This document shows, piece after piece, positions 6,711 through 15,158 of a DNA stretch of 64,000 nt. Position numbers and translations under genes: made by a program. Position 1 is the stretch's first letter, and each line of letters opens with the position of its first letter. The notes beneath the pieces are model-generated. The model ran no database searches and was not told where the DNA came from. It saw nothing but the letters and a program-made list of their open reading frames with translations. Source of the stretch: an uncultured Dehalococcoidia bacterium (GTDB lineage Bacteria; Chloroflexota; Dehalococcoidia; Lucifugimonadales; UBA3495); the NCBI GenBank assembly GCA_951812535.1, contig CATOSK010000003.1:159001-223000 (forward strand). Direction: 5' to 3'.

Positions 6711-8399
6711 TCAGGTGGTGGGAACCAGCAAAGGATCTTCCAGGGTATCCGCCAGCGACCCCCCCGGAGGGACCATCGGGTAGACATGCGCCTCCGGGTT
6801 GACCACGAACTCCACCAGGTACGGCCCATCGTGGTTCCGGGCCTCCTTCAGAGCGGGCATAACGTCTTCCTGGTGGTCCACCTTCCGGGCCGGAATCCCG
6901 AAAGCCTCTGCCAGCTTGACGAACTCGGGGCCCGGAATGGGCACGTCTTTCAGGTGGTTTTCGAAGAATAGCTCCTGCCACTGCTTGACCATGCCCAGGT
7001 ACCCATTGTTGAACAGGGCTATCTTGATGGGCATCTTCTCCTGGGCCACCGTGGCCAGTTCCTGGAGGGTCATTTGGAAGCCTCCGTCGCCGGCGATGCT
7101 CCAAACGCTGGAACCGGGCTTGCCAACCTGGGCGCCCATAGCCGCGGGCAGCTCGAATCCCATCGCTCCCAAACCGCCCGAGGAGATAAACGTGTTCCGT
7201 TCGTTGAAGAACAGGAACTGGGCGGCCCACATCTGATGCTGCCCGACTCCGGTCACAATAACCGAATCGGGATCGTCCTGCACCAACTCGTTGAGCTCCG
7301 CCAACACCTGCTGGGGCTGGAGAACGTCCGCGTGGGGGATCGCAAGCGAGGGGTGCTCGTTCTTGAGACCCGAGATGAACCCCATCCATTCCGGCCGTTC
7401 GACCCGCTCCACCAAGGGCAGCAGATGCTGCAAGACCGCTTTGGCGTCTCCGGCCAGCGGCACTTCCACGGGAACGTTTCGTCCAATCTGGGAGGGTTCA
7501 ATGTCCAGATGCACGATGCGGGCGTGGGGGGCGAACGTATCCGCCCTGCCGGTAACCCGGTCGTCGAACCGCATCCCCAATCCGACCACCACGTCAGCCT
7601 GGTCCACCACGATGTTGTTCCAGTACATCCCGTGCATCCCCAGCATTCCCAAGCTCAATGGGTGGTTGCGGGGAAAACCGCTCAGGCCCAACAGCGTGTT
7701 GATCACCGGGATGCCGGTCTTCTCCGCGAGCGCCTGGATTTCGGGCTGGGCCCCGGACGCCAGGATCCCGTGACCGCCGATGATGACCGGACGCTCCGCT
7801 TCGTTGATAAGCCGGGCGGCCAGCGGCACCTGTTCCAGGGTTTCGGGGGAGACCGCCGGGAGCGACGGCTCGGGAATTTCCGGGTACTCGAAGTCGCACA
7901 GCTCCAGCTGCACGTCCCGGGGAACGTCAATCAGCACCGGGCCTGGCCGGCCCTCGACCGCGATGCGGAAGGCTTCATGGATGGTCGGGGCCAGGTCCCG
8001 GGCCGACATGACAAGATAGGTCCGCTTGGTGCAAACCGACGCAATGGAGCAGATGTCGCACTCCTGGAACGCTTCGGACCCCAGCACCGTGCGGGCGACC
8101 TGCCCGGTGATGGCAATCATGGGGACCGAATCCGCCCGCGCTCCCATTATTCCGGTCACCAGGTTTGTCGCGCCCGGACCAGAGGTGGCAACGCACACGC
8201 CCGGCTTTCCGGTAACCCGGGCGTATCCATCGGCGGCGTGGGCGGCGGACTGCTCGTGGCGGACCAGGATATGCCTGATCTGGGGATAACTCCAAAGCGC
8301 ATCGTAGAACGGCAGGATCGCGCCGCCAGGGTGGCCAAAAAGCACGTCCACCCCTTCTCGGAGCAAGCTTTCACAGATGATCTCTGAACCCTTCAGCAT
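6711..8399 (-). CDS. ilvB: Acetolactate synthase large subunit (stand-alone copy)
   Basis: The ATG at 8399 (MLKGSEIICESLLREG) is the family start; the frame extends upstream only into the T-box terminator. The 562-residue protein condenses two pyruvates, or pyruvate and 2-oxobutyrate, in isoleucine/valine synthesis. It has the ThDP glutamate region LFGHPGGAILPFYDAL and RHEQSAAHAADGYARVTG, the FAD segment with GLGMRFDDRVTG, and the ThDP/Mg motif AGDGGFQMTLQELATV ending in LFNNGYLGMVKQW. It has no regulatory-subunit gene next to it and may use the IlvH encoded at 25620. Expression is controlled by its own T-box leader with an apparent isoleucine specifier. It is a clear paralogue of the ilvB at 26198. 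Confidence 0.93.
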   Translation of the reverse strand: MLKGSEIICESLLREGVDVLFGHPGGAILPFYDALWSYPQIRHILVRHEQSAAHAADGYARVTGKPGVCVATSGPGATNLVTGIMGARADSVPMIAITGQVARTVLGSEAFQECDICSIASVCTKRTYLVMSARDLAPTIHEAFRIAVEGRPGPVLIDVPRDVQLELCDFEYPEIPEPSLPAVSPETLEQVPLAARLINEAERPVIIGGHGILASGAQPEIQALAEKTGIPVINTLLGLSGFPRNHPLSLGMLGMHGMYWNNIVVDQADVVVGLGMRFDDRVTGRADTFAPHARIVHLDIEPSQIGRNVPVEVPLAGDAKAVLQHLLPLVERVERPEWMGFISGLKNEHPSLAIPHADVLQPQQVLAELNELVQDDPDSVIVTGVGQHQMWAAQFLFFNERNTFISSGGLGAMGFELPAAMGAQVGKPGSSVWSIAGDGGFQMTLQELATVAQEKMPIKIALFNNGYLGMVKQWQELFFENHLKDVPIPGPEFVKLAEAFGIPARKVDHQEDVMPALKEARNHDGPYLVEFVVNPEAHVYPMVPPGGSLADTLEDPLLVPTT

Positions 8400-8462
8400 G
8401 ACAACAGCCTCCGCAAGTCTCTGAATTCTCCTGCCGAGACAGTTGGGGAGAGCCGTTCCGGG

Positions 8463-8735
8463 ACTAAAAAAGTCCCGTCCCAACATAGGGACGGGACTAA
8501 TGCAATTCCCGCGGTACCACCCTATTTGCCCGGAACACCGGGCCTCTTCAGCAGGACACCAACATGCCCCGTCGTTGCTAACGGGCGACGACCCCGTCCC
8601 GGCTTACTGACCGCTGAGGGATTTCAGCTGGAGGCTCCGGAGGGATTTTCAACGGGATTCTGTGCGCCTGCTCACACCGTACCAGGCTCGCTGTGCCGTT
8701 CGGCCCGTCTACTCGTCTCCATCAACGCCTTTACG
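8463..8735 (-). promoter_or_regulatory. T-box leader (apparent Ile/AUC specifier) of ilvB
   Basis: On the minus strand the T-box core GGGTGGTACCGCGGG occupies 8522-8508. It is followed by a perfect terminator hairpin, AGTCCCGTCCC pairing with GGGACGGGACT (8498-8471), and a U run. Upstream are the Stem I landmarks GATGGAGACGAGTAGACG and GGTGTGAGCAGGC. Aligning the specifier region with the second T-box of this window places AUC at 8646-8644, with the same ten-base distance to GAGC. Uncharged tRNA-Ile would stabilise the antiterminator and let ilvB be transcribed. The T-box identity is certain; the codon is an alignment inference. Confidence 0.92.
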
Positions 8736-8740
8736 CTGGC

Positions 8741-8769
8741 ACGTTAGCACCTGCGAAAAATGATGTCAA
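8741..8769 (-). promoter_or_regulatory. Promoter of the ilvB T-box transcript
   Basis: On the minus strand TTGACA (8769-8764), a 17-base spacer and TAACGT (8746-8741) form a sigma70-type promoter. It places the transcript start near 8734, exactly where the T-box Stem I begins. Confidence 0.7.
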
Positions 8770-8828
8770 GGGCCCCATCAGCCCATAAACGGCGCATCGG
8801 ACAAACCCGGTGCGCCCGGACAAAGGGG

Positions 8829-9134
8829 CTATTTCTGGAAAGCGTTGGCTCCGGTCACCAGGGCCGGAGTGCCGCCCATAACGAAAGCCACGGCCACCGT
8901 CTCCGCGATTTCCTCTTCGGTGGCGCCAACCACCCGGGCCCGGTTGGCGATGTTCTTGACGCCTTCTTCGTGGGCCAGCAGGGCATCGCACAGCATCGTC
9001 ATCAGGACTTTGACTTTCAGAGGAAGCGCTCCGTCGGTCAACACATGGTCCCGGACCGCGGATACATCCTCGTACAGTTGGGGGGCGTTTTCCTGGATTA
9101 GCGACTGCCAGGCTCCCGGATTGGGTAACGTCAT
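8829..9134 (-). CDS. Carboxymuconolactone decarboxylase (CMD/AhpD-like) family protein
   Basis: The 101-residue protein is a single all-helical CMD domain. Its core reads VLMTMLCDALLAHEEGVKNIANRARVVGATEEEIAETV. AhpD-type members have a CxxC redox pair; here only one cysteine is present before the conserved histidine (CDALLAH), so disulfide chemistry of the AhpD kind is unlikely. Some family members are lactone decarboxylases and many are uncharacterised. The ATG at 9134 follows AAAGAGG. Just upstream a perfect 15-base sequence is tandemly duplicated and could be an operator. The gene lies 86 bases downstream of an amidase on the same strand. Function is unknown. Confidence 0.8.
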   Translation of the reverse strand: MTLPNPGAWQSLIQENAPQLYEDVSAVRDHVLTDGALPLKVKVLMTMLCDALLAHEEGVKNIANRARVVGATEEEIAETVAVAFVMGGTPALVTGANAFQK

Positions 9135-9154
9135 CGGTCTTTACCTCTTTCCAT

Positions 9155-9184
9155 TGATAAGGACTCTCCTGATAAGGACTCTCC
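9155..9184. repeat. Perfect 15-bp tandem duplication upstream of the CMD gene
   Basis: TGATAAGGACTCTCC occurs twice head to tail at 9155-9169 and 9170-9184, in the 5' region of the minus-strand CMD gene that starts at 9134. It may be a pair of operator half-sites or a simple replication slippage product. Confidence 0.8.
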
Positions 9185-9220
9185 ACGCCTCGCGTCCTGG
9201 ACGCCGGAAGCGGCCGCTTC

Positions 9221-10648
9221 CTAGATGGGCGGCTTTCGGTCGTGCCAGGCCGTGTTCTGTTCGTAAGCGTGGCCGACCCTCAGAACCGTGGACTCGTCGA
9301 AGGGACGGCCCGCGATTTGCAGCGCCAGGGGGAGCCCGCCCGGCCCATCGCTGGTGAACCCGCAAAGAATTGAAAGCGCGGGGACGCCGGACAGGCTGTA
9401 CAGGCCGCGGAAGCTGCCCTCCACGAGGGCCTGTTTGGCCTGCTCCACCGATCCTTCCCCGGGGTCGTTGTTCATGACCGCCGCCGGGACGGAGGATGTT
9501 GGCTGCACCAGCACATCGAATTGCGAGAGGGCCTCCAGGACCTGCTGCCGCACGAGGGCGCGCAGCTTCTGCGCCCTGTAGTAGACCTGGGCCGGTATCA
9601 GGTTGCCGGTGGTGAAAGCCACCCGGGTGTTGGGGTGGAAGTCGCCGGGCCGCTCCCGCAGCCACTCCGGGTGAATGCTAACCCTTTCAACGTGGGTTAT
9701 GGTCCGGATTATCGCGCCGGTGTGCCGTGCCAGGGGCAGGGAAAGCTCCTTGACCTCCGCTCCCAATCCCCGCAGCACGTCGGCCGCAGCCGAAACCGCG
9801 TCCCGCGTTTGTGCGCCCACTCCAACCTGCTCCGGGTCCAGCAGCTCCCTGACCACGCCCACTTTCAGACCGGCAATGTCTCCGGTCAGGGCTGCCCGGT
9901 AGTCCGGGACCGGTACCTGCCTGGTATACGGGTCTTTCGGGTCGTACCCCGCGATTGCTCCGATGGTAACCGCGCAGTCCTCGACGCTGCGGGATATCGG
10001 TCCTATCGTGTCGATGGACCAGCAGGCGCCGTCAACGCCATACCGGCTCACCCGGCCCCAGGTCGGCCGCAGACCGGCGAGGCCGCAGTTGGCCGCCGGC
10101 CCCCGGATAGAGCCTCCCGTGTCCTCGCCCAGGGAAGTCGCACAAAGGAACCCGGCGGTAGCCGACCCGGATCCGGTGGAAGAAGTTCCGGGGCTGCGGG
10201 TCAAGTCCCATGGATTGCAGGCGGGACCGAAGGCGGAACTGACCGGGTCTCCCAGCGCAAACTCGCTCATGTTCAGCTTGCCCAGCAGGATGGCCCCGGA
10301 CCGCTTCAGGTTGGCCAGGACGGTCGCGTCCTCCCCTGGAACAAAATCCGCCCGGATCTTCGACGCATCGGTGGTGGTAAGTCCCGCGCTGTGAATCTGG
10401 TCCTTGACGGCCACCGGAACGCCGTGAAGCGCCCCTTTGTGTTCGCCCCGACCGATTTCCTCTTCCGCCTGCTGTGCCGCCTGCCGCGCCGCTTCCCCGG
10501 TCACGCTTATATAGGCGTTCAGCTGGGGGTTGACCCGGGCAATCCGTTCAAGGTACGCATCCACCGCCTCCACGGGAGAGACGTTGCGTGACCGGATTTC
10601 ACCAGCCAGCTCCGTAGCGGTGAGAAAGGGAATGTCCGCCTTATCCAC
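9221..10648 (-). CDS. Amidase signature family enzyme (GatA/AtzE-like)
   Basis: The 475-residue protein carries the full amidase signature. The catalytic lysine is in GVPVAVKDQIHSAG. The cis-serine region reads GTSSTGSGSATAG and the serine nucleophile lies in GEDTGGSIRGPAANCGLAGLRPTWG. The C-terminal PALSILCGF and LPLALQIAGRPF are also typical. Its start overlaps by eight bases the stop of a 65-residue GatC-like gene, so the two are translationally coupled and probably form a complex. There is no gatB next to it, so tRNA transamidation cannot be assumed. A two-subunit amidase of the biuret hydrolase AtzE-AtzG kind is an attractive alternative. The substrate is unknown. Confidence 0.88.
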   Translation of the reverse strand: MDKADIPFLTATELAGEIRSRNVSPVEAVDAYLERIARVNPQLNAYISVTGEAARQAAQQAEEEIGRGEHKGALHGVPVAVKDQIHSAGLTTTDASKIRADFVPGEDATVLANLKRSGAILLGKLNMSEFALGDPVSSAFGPACNPWDLTRSPGTSSTGSGSATAGFLCATSLGEDTGGSIRGPAANCGLAGLRPTWGRVSRYGVDGACWSIDTIGPISRSVEDCAVTIGAIAGYDPKDPYTRQVPVPDYRAALTGDIAGLKVGVVRELLDPEQVGVGAQTRDAVSAAADVLRGLGAEVKELSLPLARHTGAIIRTITHVERVSIHPEWLRERPGDFHPNTRVAFTTGNLIPAQVYYRAQKLRALVRQQVLEALSQFDVLVQPTSSVPAAVMNNDPGEGSVEQAKQALVEGSFRGLYSLSGVPALSILCGFTSDGPGGLPLALQIAGRPFDESTVLRVGHAYEQNTAWHDRKPPI

Positions 10649-10838
10649 GTTGGTCCTCCCCTCCGGGCAGAATCAAAGGCAGGGGTTCGACCAGGTTCGC
10701 CTCCGGCAGGTCGATCTCCTCCATCAATTCCAGGATTGCCGTCAGGCCGTTGTTGACCCGGGCGAGGTCCGAGTCTGCTATATCCAGCCCAACGGCCCGG
10801 CCCAATGCCTTGATTTCGGCGTTGGTCAGACGTTCCAT
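10641..10838 (-). CDS. GatC/AtzG-like small subunit
   Basis: This 65-residue protein begins MERLTNAEIKALGRAVGLDI and continues DLARVNNGLTAILELMEEID followed by EPLPLILPG. That is the short helical plan of GatC and of AtzG-like partners, which wrap around an amidase subunit. ATG 10838 is chosen because GGGGGAAAGGAAA precedes it; the open frame continues upstream without a ribosome site. Its stop overlaps the amidase start by eight bases. True GatC is usually 90-100 residues, so this is a short version closer in size to AtzG. It should stabilise the amidase encoded downstream. Confidence 0.72.
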   Translation of the reverse strand: MERLTNAEIKALGRAVGLDIADSDLARVNNGLTAILELMEEIDLPEANLVEPLPLILPGGEDQRG

Positions 10839-10966
10839 AGATTTCCTTTCCCCCAATCGCCGGATTCCCTGGCTCGACCGCAGGCGCCAGCCGATTCCCA
10901 CGCGAGGAGACACCCCGGGACTCCGCAATAGTGATGGTATGGTAGTATGTTGCACGGAGGCCCGAA

Positions 10967-11602
10967 TTGTCTACCGACCCTTCCCCCCGTCAAAGCTACC
11001 TCGTCAGGATCCGCCACCTCCCCCTCCTGCCCAATGAACGGGCGCTCTGCTCATTCACTCCCGAAGCCGGAATTATCGACGAGCCCGTAGCCAATGGAAG
11101 GTTGTTCGTGGCTACCGACCGCCGGTTGATGTCTTTTTCCGGGGGTGATTCCGGCGCAGGCACGTTTGTCGCTCCCGTCGAGGAGTTCCGGGGGGTATCT
11201 ATAGACCCCGGGTCCCGGAGCGGCGTGACCCTGGTCCAGGGGATCATCACGATAGCCGTCGGACTGCTGGTCTACGTTGTCCTGGCCTACTGGCTGACCG
11301 GACAAATCCAGGGGCCACTGGTGCCGTTCATCAACATTGACCTGGGCCCTCTCGTGGTCTTGCTCGCCGTCCTGGGCGGAGTCTGGCTCGCGGCCCGCCA
11401 GTATTTCGCGCGGGACCACGGAACATTCACCTTCCAGGGGTCCAACTGGGTCCTGGCTTTGCCGTTCAGAAAACGGGTGCAGGAACCCGATATTTTCCGA
11501 GTGGCCAACGCCGTGTTCGACGCCCGGGAACGCCGGCTGGAAAGACTCGGTTGGCGACCATCTCCAGACGATGCCTCCGCCGGCGGCCTATGCCAGCGGT
11601 AG
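10967..11602 (+). CDS. Membrane protein of unknown function with two TM segments
   Basis: Translation likely begins at TTG 10967, seven bases after GGAGG. The 211-residue protein has a cytoplasmic-looking N-terminal part (GRLFVATDRRLMSFSGG), which resembles the first strands of PH-like or bacterial PH domains. Two hydrophobic segments follow, at about 85-110 (TLVQGIITIAVGLLVYVVLA) and 125-145 (LGPLVVLLAVLGGVWLAAR). The C-terminal soluble part reads GTFTFQGSNWVLALPFRKRV. I do not recognise a named family. It is divergent from the GatC-amidase pair, and its last 15 bases overlap the end of tsaD on the opposite strand. Confidence 0.65.
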   Translation: MSTDPSPRQSYLVRIRHLPLLPNERALCSFTPEAGIIDEPVANGRLFVATDRRLMSFSGGDSGAGTFVAPVEEFRGVSIDPGSRSGVTLVQGIITIAVGLLVYVVLAYWLTGQIQGPLVPFINIDLGPLVVLLAVLGGVWLAARQYFARDHGTFTFQGSNWVLALPFRKRVQEPDIFRVANAVFDARERRLERLGWRPSPDDASAGGLCQR

Positions 11603-12631
11603 TCCCGGGTCGATATCCAGGTCCATGCTGAACTGCTCTCCCTGCCGTAGGCGGTAGTAAGCGCATGAGGCTATCATCGCCCCGTTGTCAGTGCAAAGGA
11701 CCGGCGGCGGGATGATTACCGGCAAAGGAGAATCGCTCCGGACTTTTTCCCGCAGCAAGGCGTTGGCCGCCACGCCTCCTCCCAGCAGGATGCCCCTGGC
11801 AGAATAGCGGGCCGCCATTTCCAGCAGCTTGACGACCATCACATCCACAACCGACTCCTGGAAGGCGGACGCCATTTCCCGGACCAACGCTCTCGTATCC
11901 TCCTCGGATAGACCGCCGCTCCCAGCCGGATAAACTCCCCGGTTCTGCGCCATGTGCAGCAGGGCTGTCTTGACCCCGCTGAAGCTGAAGTCCAGCGTAC
12001 CTCTCATCCATGCCCTGGGAAGGGCTGGGACGACATCGCCCGCCGCCCCATGAGCCTCCCGCTGGATTTCCGGCCCCCCGGGGAACCCCAGCCCCAGGAT
12101 GCGGGCTGCTTTGTCGAAGGCCTCTCCCGCCGCGTCATCCCGGGTCCGGCCCAACAGGCGGTAAAGCCCGTGGCCCTCCATCAAGACCAGGTCTGTGTGC
12201 CCCCCGGAGGCGATCAGGCAGGCCAGCGGGAATCCGGGGGATTCCGCCGGGCTGTCGGGAGTGTCCAGGAGCCAGGAGGCGTAGAGGTGTCCCTCAAGGT
12301 GGTTCACCCCGATGAGAGGCACGTCCAGCGTGTAAGCCAGGGCCTTGGCCGTGTTTACCCCCGTTATCAAGGCCCCAGCCAGCCCCGGGCCATAGGTCAC
12401 CGACACGGCATCAATCGTCTCCAGGTCCGCACAGGCAGCCTCAAGCGACTCTTCCAGGGTCGGCACCATGTCCCTGACGTGCTGGCGGGAAGCCACCTCC
12501 GGCACGACTCCCCCGTAGCGGGAATGCAGCTCCACCTGGGAAGCGATGATGTTGGAACGCAGGACTCTGCCATCCTCCACCACCCCCACCGCTGTTTCGT
12601 CACAGGATGTTTCAATGCCAAGGATCTTCAT
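11588..12631 (-). CDS. tsaD: tRNA threonylcarbamoyladenosine synthase subunit TsaD
   Basis: The 347-residue protein transfers the threonylcarbamoyl group to A37 of ANN-decoding tRNAs, with TsaB and TsaE. It begins MKILGIETSCDETAVGVV, contains SRQHVRDMVPTLEESL, VTYGPGLAGALITG, and the metal-binding HxxxH in GVNHLEGHLYA. SGGHTDLVLMEG, DDAAGEAFDKAARILGLGFPGG, SFSGVKTALL and GGGVAANALLR complete the ASKHA-fold signature. Length is normal. It is convergent with the membrane-protein gene at 10967, with a small overlap, and divergent from the phosphatase gene at 12827. tsaB and tsaE are not in the window. Confidence 0.97.
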   Translation of the reverse strand: MKILGIETSCDETAVGVVEDGRVLRSNIIASQVELHSRYGGVVPEVASRQHVRDMVPTLEESLEAACADLETIDAVSVTYGPGLAGALITGVNTAKALAYTLDVPLIGVNHLEGHLYASWLLDTPDSPAESPGFPLACLIASGGHTDLVLMEGHGLYRLLGRTRDDAAGEAFDKAARILGLGFPGGPEIQREAHGAAGDVVPALPRAWMRGTLDFSFSGVKTALLHMAQNRGVYPAGSGGLSEEDTRALVREMASAFQESVVDVMVVKLLEMAARYSARGILLGGGVAANALLREKVRSDSPLPVIIPPPVLCTDNGAMIASCAYYRLRQGEQFSMDLDIDPGLPLA

Positions 12632-12826
12632 GCAGCCATTTCCAGGAACGCAAATTGTACGGACGCAGCCTCCGCAAATTGTCAGCGGGGCTTCGAATGA
12701 TGATATGAACGCAGGGCGGGACGGTCAACTTTACCGGCCGGCCCGGCCGATGCTATCATCCCGGCGTCGGGCGGCGCCACCGCTGCACCCGCCCGGCCCT
12801 GGAACGCCTGACCCCCGGAGCCAGAC

Positions 12827-13450
12827 TTGAGATTGTACCTGGTGCGGCACGGTGAAACCGACTGGAACCGCTTGGGCAAGTTCCAGGGGCAGGTGGATGT
12901 ACACCTCAACAACCTGGGCCTGGTCCAGGCCCGCGAGACAGCCCGGGCTGCTTTGGCCTGGGATCCCACCGCCATCTATGCCAGCCCGCTTACCAGGACC
13001 ATGCAGGTCGCCCGGGAAATCGCGGGTCTCACCGGATTGCCCGTTACGCAAGACCCTCGCCTGATGGAACTTGACCTGGGCGATGTTGAGGGTGTCTCCG
13101 GGTCGGAAATGCGCACCGACTGGCCCGAGGTGCACCGGGTCTGGCGGGATTCCCCGGAGTTGGCGGCGATGCCCGGCGGAGAGTCCCTGGCGGAATTGGA
13201 AGACCGCGTATGGCGGGCCTTCGTGGATATCGAACGCACCCACGAGGACGATGACAACATCGTCGTTGTTTCCCACAACTTTGCCATCCGCGCGATGTGT
13301 GGGAAACTCGCCGGCATCCCCTTGACCCATTTCCACGGCCTTTACTTGCACCTGGCCTCTGCTTCCATGTTTCAGCGGGCGGCCATGGGTTGGCGCCTGG
13401 TTACCTACAACTCCACCCATCACCTCTCCTCCGACCCCCGGTCCGGGTGA
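12827..13450 (+). CDS. Histidine phosphatase family protein
   Basis: A TTG start at 12827 sits seven bases after GGAG and gives MRLYLVRHGETDWN at once, so no earlier start is needed. The 207-residue protein has the phosphohistidine motif RHG with His8, the second arginine in SPLTRTMQVAREIA, the acidic residue in LMELDLGDVEG, and the second catalytic histidine in NIVVVSHNFAIRAM. This is the GpmB/CobC-like branch of the superfamily, with alpha-ribazole phosphate, phosphoglycerate or other phosphomonoesters as possible substrates. It ends 15 bases before tilS and is probably co-transcribed with it. Confidence 0.88.
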   Translation: MRLYLVRHGETDWNRLGKFQGQVDVHLNNLGLVQARETARAALAWDPTAIYASPLTRTMQVAREIAGLTGLPVTQDPRLMELDLGDVEGVSGSEMRTDWPEVHRVWRDSPELAAMPGGESLAELEDRVWRAFVDIERTHEDDDNIVVVSHNFAIRAMCGKLAGIPLTHFHGLYLHLASASMFQRAAMGWRLVTYNSTHHLSSDPRSG

Positions 13451-13465
13451 CGACGGGGCGGGTTG

Positions 13466-14986
13466 ATGCCTCCGCCGCGGATCGTCCGGCGTTTGGAGGA
13501 AGCAGTCTCCTCTGCCTTGAATCGGGCCGGGCTCGATGTTCCCGGAACAAAAATAGTCGTGGCAGCGTCCGGGGGCCCGGATTCCACCGCCCTCCTCCGC
13601 TCCTTGCAGCGGGCCGGCGGGCCGCTGGGCATTGAGCTGCACGTCGCTCACCTGCTCCACGACCTTCGGGGCGCGGAAACCCTGGCCGATGCGGCTTTCG
13701 TTGAAGACCTGGCCCGGGAAGCGGGACTGCCCTGCACCGTCCGGCAGAGCGACCCGCTGGAGCACCGAAGCCAACGGGGGATATCCTCTTTCGAGCAGGC
13801 CACGAGGGAGGTCCGCTATGAGTTCCTGCTGGAACTTTCCCGGTCCACGGGTGCCGCCGCCGTCGCCGTCGGCCACACCATGGACGACCAGGCCGAGACC
13901 GTTATGGAGCACCTGCTCCGCGGTTCTGGACTCTACGGGTTGCGGGGCATGACCGAGTCCGCCCCATGGCCCTGGCCCCCCGGCGCCGGGGGACCCTTCT
14001 TGTTCCGCCCCCTCCTCGCGGTGACCAAGGCGCAAACCACCGAATACTGCCTGGCCCTGGGCCAGGATTTCCGCATTGACAGTGAAAATGAGTCCCCCAA
14101 GTTTGCCCGCAACCGTATCCGCCACGACCTGCTGCCCAGGCTCGCCTTGGATTACAACCCCCGGGTCGTCGAATCCCTGGTCCGGCTTTCCCGCACCGCA
14201 GCCATAGATTTGGACTACCTGGAGAGGGAGTGTGACCGCATTTGGCCCCAGGTCGAGCTAAGTCCGGCGGGAACTTCCGGGGACCGGAATGCCGGCGGTT
14301 TGAGCCTGGACCGGGCGGTCCTGCAATCCCTCCACCCGTCCCTCCGGCGGGCCTTGCTTCGCCGGGCCTTCTCCCTGGCGGCGGGAGACACCCGCCGGTT
14401 GGAGGAGACTCACCTGGCCGGGATGGATGCCTTTGTTGCCGGAGGTGCTGCCGGGGGCTCCTGCCAGTTGCCCCGGGGTTGGTGGCTGCACACAACGGCG
14501 GGCTGCGTCACACTGACCAGGGAATCCTCCATCCCGTGCCCGCTGCCGCATCTTTCCGGGCAACACCCTCTGGAACTCCCCCGCAGTCCCGGGGAGACAG
14601 TGGAAGCCGCCCTGGAAGGCTGGCGGGTTACCGCCAGCCTGGTATCAGGGCCGCCGGTTGGCCAGGGAGCCCGGGTGGCGTTCCTGGACAGCGAGGCCGT
14701 CCGCAGCCCTGTCCTGGTGCGTACACGAAATCCGGGGGACCGTTTCCAGCCGGCGGGTATGACCGGACGAAAGAAACTCCAGGACCTGTTCGTCGACTCC
14801 AAAGTCCCCAGGCACTGGCGCGACCGGATTCCCCTGTTGGAATCTGCCGGAGAAATCGCCTGGGTGGTGGGGCACCGCATCGCCGAGTGGGCCAGGGCGC
14901 CTTCCCAGCCGGAACCGGGGGCCCTGGCGCTCCGAATTGAGTTCACCCAGAAAGCCGACGAACAATCCAGCGCCCGACCCAACTAG
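13466..14986 (+). CDS. tilS: tRNA(Ile)-lysidine synthetase TilS
   Basis: The 506-residue protein converts C34 of the CAU-anticodon tRNA-Ile to lysidine. The PP-loop is ASGGPDSTALLRSL (about 34-47). Family segments GHTMDDQAETVMEHLLRGSGLYGLRGM, RPLLAVTKAQTTEYC and FARNRIRHDLLPRL follow. The C-terminal domain includes NPGDRFQPAGMTGRKKLQDLFVDSKVPRHWRDRIPLL in the usual order. ATG 13466 directly follows a TTG that could also be used. The protein is longer than E. coli TilS (432 residues) and carries the extended C-terminal domain. It lies between a phosphatase gene and the accDA fusion on the same strand. Confidence 0.96.
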   Translation: MPPPRIVRRLEEAVSSALNRAGLDVPGTKIVVAASGGPDSTALLRSLQRAGGPLGIELHVAHLLHDLRGAETLADAAFVEDLAREAGLPCTVRQSDPLEHRSQRGISSFEQATREVRYEFLLELSRSTGAAAVAVGHTMDDQAETVMEHLLRGSGLYGLRGMTESAPWPWPPGAGGPFLFRPLLAVTKAQTTEYCLALGQDFRIDSENESPKFARNRIRHDLLPRLALDYNPRVVESLVRLSRTAAIDLDYLERECDRIWPQVELSPAGTSGDRNAGGLSLDRAVLQSLHPSLRRALLRRAFSLAAGDTRRLEETHLAGMDAFVAGGAAGGSCQLPRGWWLHTTAGCVTLTRESSIPCPLPHLSGQHPLELPRSPGETVEAALEGWRVTASLVSGPPVGQGARVAFLDSEAVRSPVLVRTRNPGDRFQPAGMTGRKKLQDLFVDSKVPRHWRDRIPLLESAGEIAWVVGHRIAEWARAPSQPEPGALALRIEFTQKADEQSSARPN

Positions 14987-15158
14987 CCGGTTTGCTCGGC
15001 ATATTCCCGGGAATGGGTCGAAGTGAAGGAGCAACCTCCTTCCCCTACCGGCTTTTCCGGCTGTATATTGGAGAGAAGCAGACAATATCCGGCGACAATC
15101 GGTTGCGCGGGCCGCTTCCACCGGTGGAAGGCGCCGGCAACCATCCAGAGAGGCGAAA

